64,000 nt of DNA, taken from the NCBI GenBank assembly GCA_001302245.1, contig LGYU01000009.1, positions 434,001 through 498,000 of the forward strand, read 5' to 3'. The stretch comes from Chitinophagaceae bacterium PMP191F. GTDB lineage: Bacteria > Bacteroidota > Bacteroidia > Chitinophagales > Chitinophagaceae. Each line of letters begins with the position of its first letter. The stretch's first letter is position 1. Below, piece after piece: positions 63,844 through 64,000 of the stretch. Below the pieces are notes generated by a model. That model saw only the letters and a program-made list of their open reading frames with translations, ran no database searches and was not told the origin of the DNA. Both the position numbers and the translations under genes were made by a program.

Positions 63844-64000
63844 CTACACGGGTCTGATGGTTAGTTTGTCTGCGCTTAGTTCACATTGCAGTCCGTTTTT
63901 GCGCAGCATTTTTATAATATCCTGTAAACTCACATTGTTGTTGATCACTGCAATCAGCTTTTTGTTCAGAACGCCTTTGTATTCTACCCTGATATTGTAC
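63844..64000 (-). CDS. FecR-family anti-sigma factor, C-terminal fragment cut by the window edge
   Basis: The minus strand reads in frame from the window end to a TAG at 63846-63844, giving 51 residues that begin YNIRVEYKGVLNKK, continue through VSLQDIIKMLRKNG and end KLTIRPV. This pattern is the DUF4974-type C-terminal domain of FecR proteins. It lies upstream of the STN protein and SusC on the same strand, as expected for the signal partner of an STN domain. The rest of the gene, and probably a sigma factor, lies beyond the window. Confidence 0.75.
   Translation of the reverse strand, partial: YNIRVEYKGVLNKKLIAVINNNVSLQDIIKMLRKNGLQCELSADKLTIRPV

Overview
The window is a chromosomal segment from a member of the phylum Bacteroidota, most likely family Chitinophagaceae. 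The evidence is two SusC/SusD pairs whose SusC proteins carry STN domains, two FecR anti-sigma proteins with DUF4974-type C-termini, an ECF sigma factor of the Bacteroidetes type, TAnnTTTG promoter boxes, and a general lack of strong Shine-Dalgarno sequences. I saw no rRNA, tRNA, CRISPR array, transposase or phage gene.

Region 1 (0.1-19 kb) is mostly housekeeping. It holds glmM, a cysteine desulfurase, a GH13 amylase lipoprotein, a DUF1624 acyltransferase, a fatty acid hydroxylase, a YkgJ-type cysteine cluster protein, an MFS exporter, a deoxynucleoside kinase, folK, sppA, an ABC-2 permease, SRPBCC and DUF2911 proteins, bioA, and an ECF sigma factor overlapping a membrane-anchored beta-barrel protein. 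Region 2 (19-33 kb) has a 1262-residue AsmA-like protein, queG, the pentose genes xylB and xylA, an S41 protease, a YjaB-like acetyltransferase, an arsR-SRPBCC operon with paired operator sites, and a CLC-type antiporter behind a clear fluoride riboswitch and promoter.

Region 3 (33-52 kb) has a GH51 arabinofuranosidase with a GH43-like N-terminal domain, which fits with xylA/xylB in pentose use. It is followed by a Na+/H+ antiporter and a complete sigma-FecR-SusC-SusD uptake locus read leftward (45.5 to 38.5 kb). Next come pncB, a divergent response regulator, a GntP permease-glycerate kinase pair, and a small gene broken by a frameshift.

Region 4 (52-64 kb) is the most unusual part. An AraC regulator is followed by a good promoter and a roughly 600-base leader. 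The leader contains two short overlapping frames with clustered cysteine codons, and it precedes two tandem paralogous small exported proteins of no family I recognise. Converging on them is a leftward series of FecR (cut by the window edge), a stand-alone STN protein, SusC, SusD and a large metzincin-type zinc protease. This block is visibly more AT-rich than the rest. I read it as a protein or peptide acquisition module that was probably acquired horizontally; its link to the small exported proteins is inference.

Several intergenic gaps share degenerate repeats, including one pair of about 70 bases.
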